NCBI GenBank assembly: GCA_905201895.1
Contig: CAJKPX010000090.1
Span: forward strand, 1 to 6,407
DNA length: 6,407 nucleotides
Direction of reading: 5' to 3'
Source: an uncultured Eubacteriales bacterium
GTDB taxonomy: Bacteria; Bacillota; Clostridia; Oscillospirales; CAG-272
In this document: positions 5,669 to 6,407 of the stretch, piece by piece
Position numbering within the stretch: position 1 is the stretch's first letter
Layout of the letters: each line of letters starts with the position of its first letter
Translations under genes and position numbers: made by a program
The notes under the pieces: generated by a model
The model's database searches: none
What the model was told of the DNA's origin: nothing
The model's input: only the letters and a program-made list of their open reading frames with translations

Positions 5669-6407
5669 TCACGCCTCGCGCAGACGCGCAAAAATTGCGG
5701 TGATTGCATCGAGTGACTCTGCCGTCATGATCTCGCCCCTTGCCGCCGCCGCACCGCGCACGCCGTGCAGATACCACGCCATGTGCTTGCGCGATTCGGC
5801 AATGCCCACGCGCTCGCCCTTGAGCTTCACCAACGACTCCGCGTGCTCCAGCGCAACCGCCAGGCGCTCCTCGAGCGTGGGGGGGGTGTAGGGAAGCCCC
5901 GAGAGGGCATGGCGGATCTCGGAGAAGATCCAGGGGTTGCCCTGCGCGCCGCGTGCGATCATCACGCCGTCGCAGCCTGTTTGTGCCAGCATCCGGAGCG
6001 CGTCGTCCGCCGAAAAAATATCTCCGTTTCCAACCACGGGGATCGAAACCGCCTCTTTGACTGCACGAATCACCGACCAATCGGCGCTCGGTGCATACAT
6101 CTGCTCACGCGTGCGTCCGTGCACGCAGATCATTGCGGCACCTGCGTCCTCCAGCCGCCTTGCCATTTCCACGGCGTTGATGTGCTCGGCGTCCCATCCC
6201 GCGCGGATTTTGACCGTGACGGGGAGCTTGACCGCCGCCACCATCGCGCGCACGATACTTGCCGCCAGAACGGGGTTCTTCATCAGCGCCGAGCCCTCGC
6301 CGTTGCCAACGATCTTTGCCATCGGGCAGCCCATGTTGACGTCGATCGCCGCGGGCGGGATTTCTCCGCACGCGCCGCGGTATTCTCCCGACTCAAGCAG
6401 CGCCGCC
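5669..6407 (-). CDS. dusB: tRNA-dihydrouridine synthase, DusB type (N-terminus outside the window)
   Basis: This FMN- and NADPH-dependent enzyme reduces specific uridines in tRNA to dihydrouridine. About 245 C-terminal residues are visible. The frame stays open from the ATG at 6334 to the right edge, reading AAIDVNMGCPMAK across it, so that ATG is internal and the true start lies beyond the window. By comparison with E. coli DusB (catalytic Cys100), roughly 70 residues are missing. Visible motifs are IDVNMGCPMAK with the catalytic cysteine (codon 6326-6328), KIVGNGEGSALM typical of DusB, VTVKIRAGWD with an FMN-contacting lysine, ICVHGRT, VVGNGDI, and the phosphate-binding MIARGAQGNPWIF. The C-terminal helical tRNA-binding domain follows, including RKHMAWYLHG, which fits the family. 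It converges on the lipoprotein gene and shares its terminator. The promoter is not visible. Dus subtype is inferred from the motif wording; other DUS family members are less likely. Confidence 0.92.
   Translation of the reverse strand, partial: AALLESGEYRGACGEIPPAAIDVNMGCPMAKIVGNGEGSALMKNPVLAASIVRAMVAAVKLPVTVKIRAGWDAEHINAVEMARRLEDAGAAMICVHGRTREQMYAPSADWSVIRAVKEAVSIPVVGNGDIFSADDALRMLAQTGCDGVMIARGAQGNPWIFSEIRHALSGLPYTPPTLEERLAVALEHAESLVKLKGERVGIAESRKHMAWYLHGVRGAAAARGEIMTAESLDAITAIFARLREA

Noticed and set aside
5669..6334. dus gene starting at the ATG at 6334
   Set aside because: That methionine is inside the conserved IDVNMGCP motif next to the catalytic cysteine, and the frame remains open to the window edge, so the gene is truncated by the window and not short.

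Overview
The window looks like ordinary chromosome from a Gram-positive, low-GC-lineage bacterium, most likely an uncultured gut-type member of the Clostridia (Bacillota). The reasons are: strong AGGAGG-type ribosome binding sites at exact Bacillus/Clostridium spacing, sigma-A promoters close to TTGACA-17-TATAAT, AT-rich intergenic DNA around moderately GC-rich genes, a lipobox lipoprotein, and a UgtP/MGDG-synthase-like glycosyltransferase. The genus is not resolved from sequence alone. I see no tRNA, rRNA, CRISPR array, transposase or phage gene.

Layout from left to right. Positions 6-46 hold closely packed short hairpins of unknown role. A glycolipid glycosyltransferase of the GT28/UgtP type lies on the minus strand (62-1219). 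It is divergent from a PHP-domain metal-dependent phosphoesterase on the plus strand (1419-2417), and each has its own well-formed promoter in the 199-base gap. The PHP gene converges on a DMT/EamA family transporter (minus, 2554-3504). The gap between them holds a bidirectional terminator (2442-2467) and a palindrome-rich repeat-like element (2494-2543). Upstream of the transporter on the same strand is rpsU, ribosomal protein bS21 (3592-3768). It has an exact-consensus promoter, a structured 5' leader and a terminator-like hairpin between it and the transporter.

A 354-base AT-rich intergenic region (3769-4122) separates rpsU from a divergent, uncharacterised, acidic lipoprotein (plus, 4123-5568). 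That gene also has an exact-consensus promoter, with an extended -10. The region holds a further palindrome (3913-3957) outside both predicted transcripts. The lipoprotein gene ends in a strong bidirectional terminator (5592-5633) facing a convergent tRNA-dihydrouridine synthase gene of the DusB type (minus, 5669 to beyond the right edge), whose N-terminus is outside the window.

The genes do not form one pathway. rpsU and dus are translation-related, the glycosyltransferase makes membrane glycolipid, and the PHP protein, transporter and lipoprotein have unknown substrates. I found no convincing new defence or mobile system. The items most worth a second look are the rpsU leader, the non-transcribed palindrome, the highly expressed lipoprotein with two similar halves, and the repeat-like palindromes.
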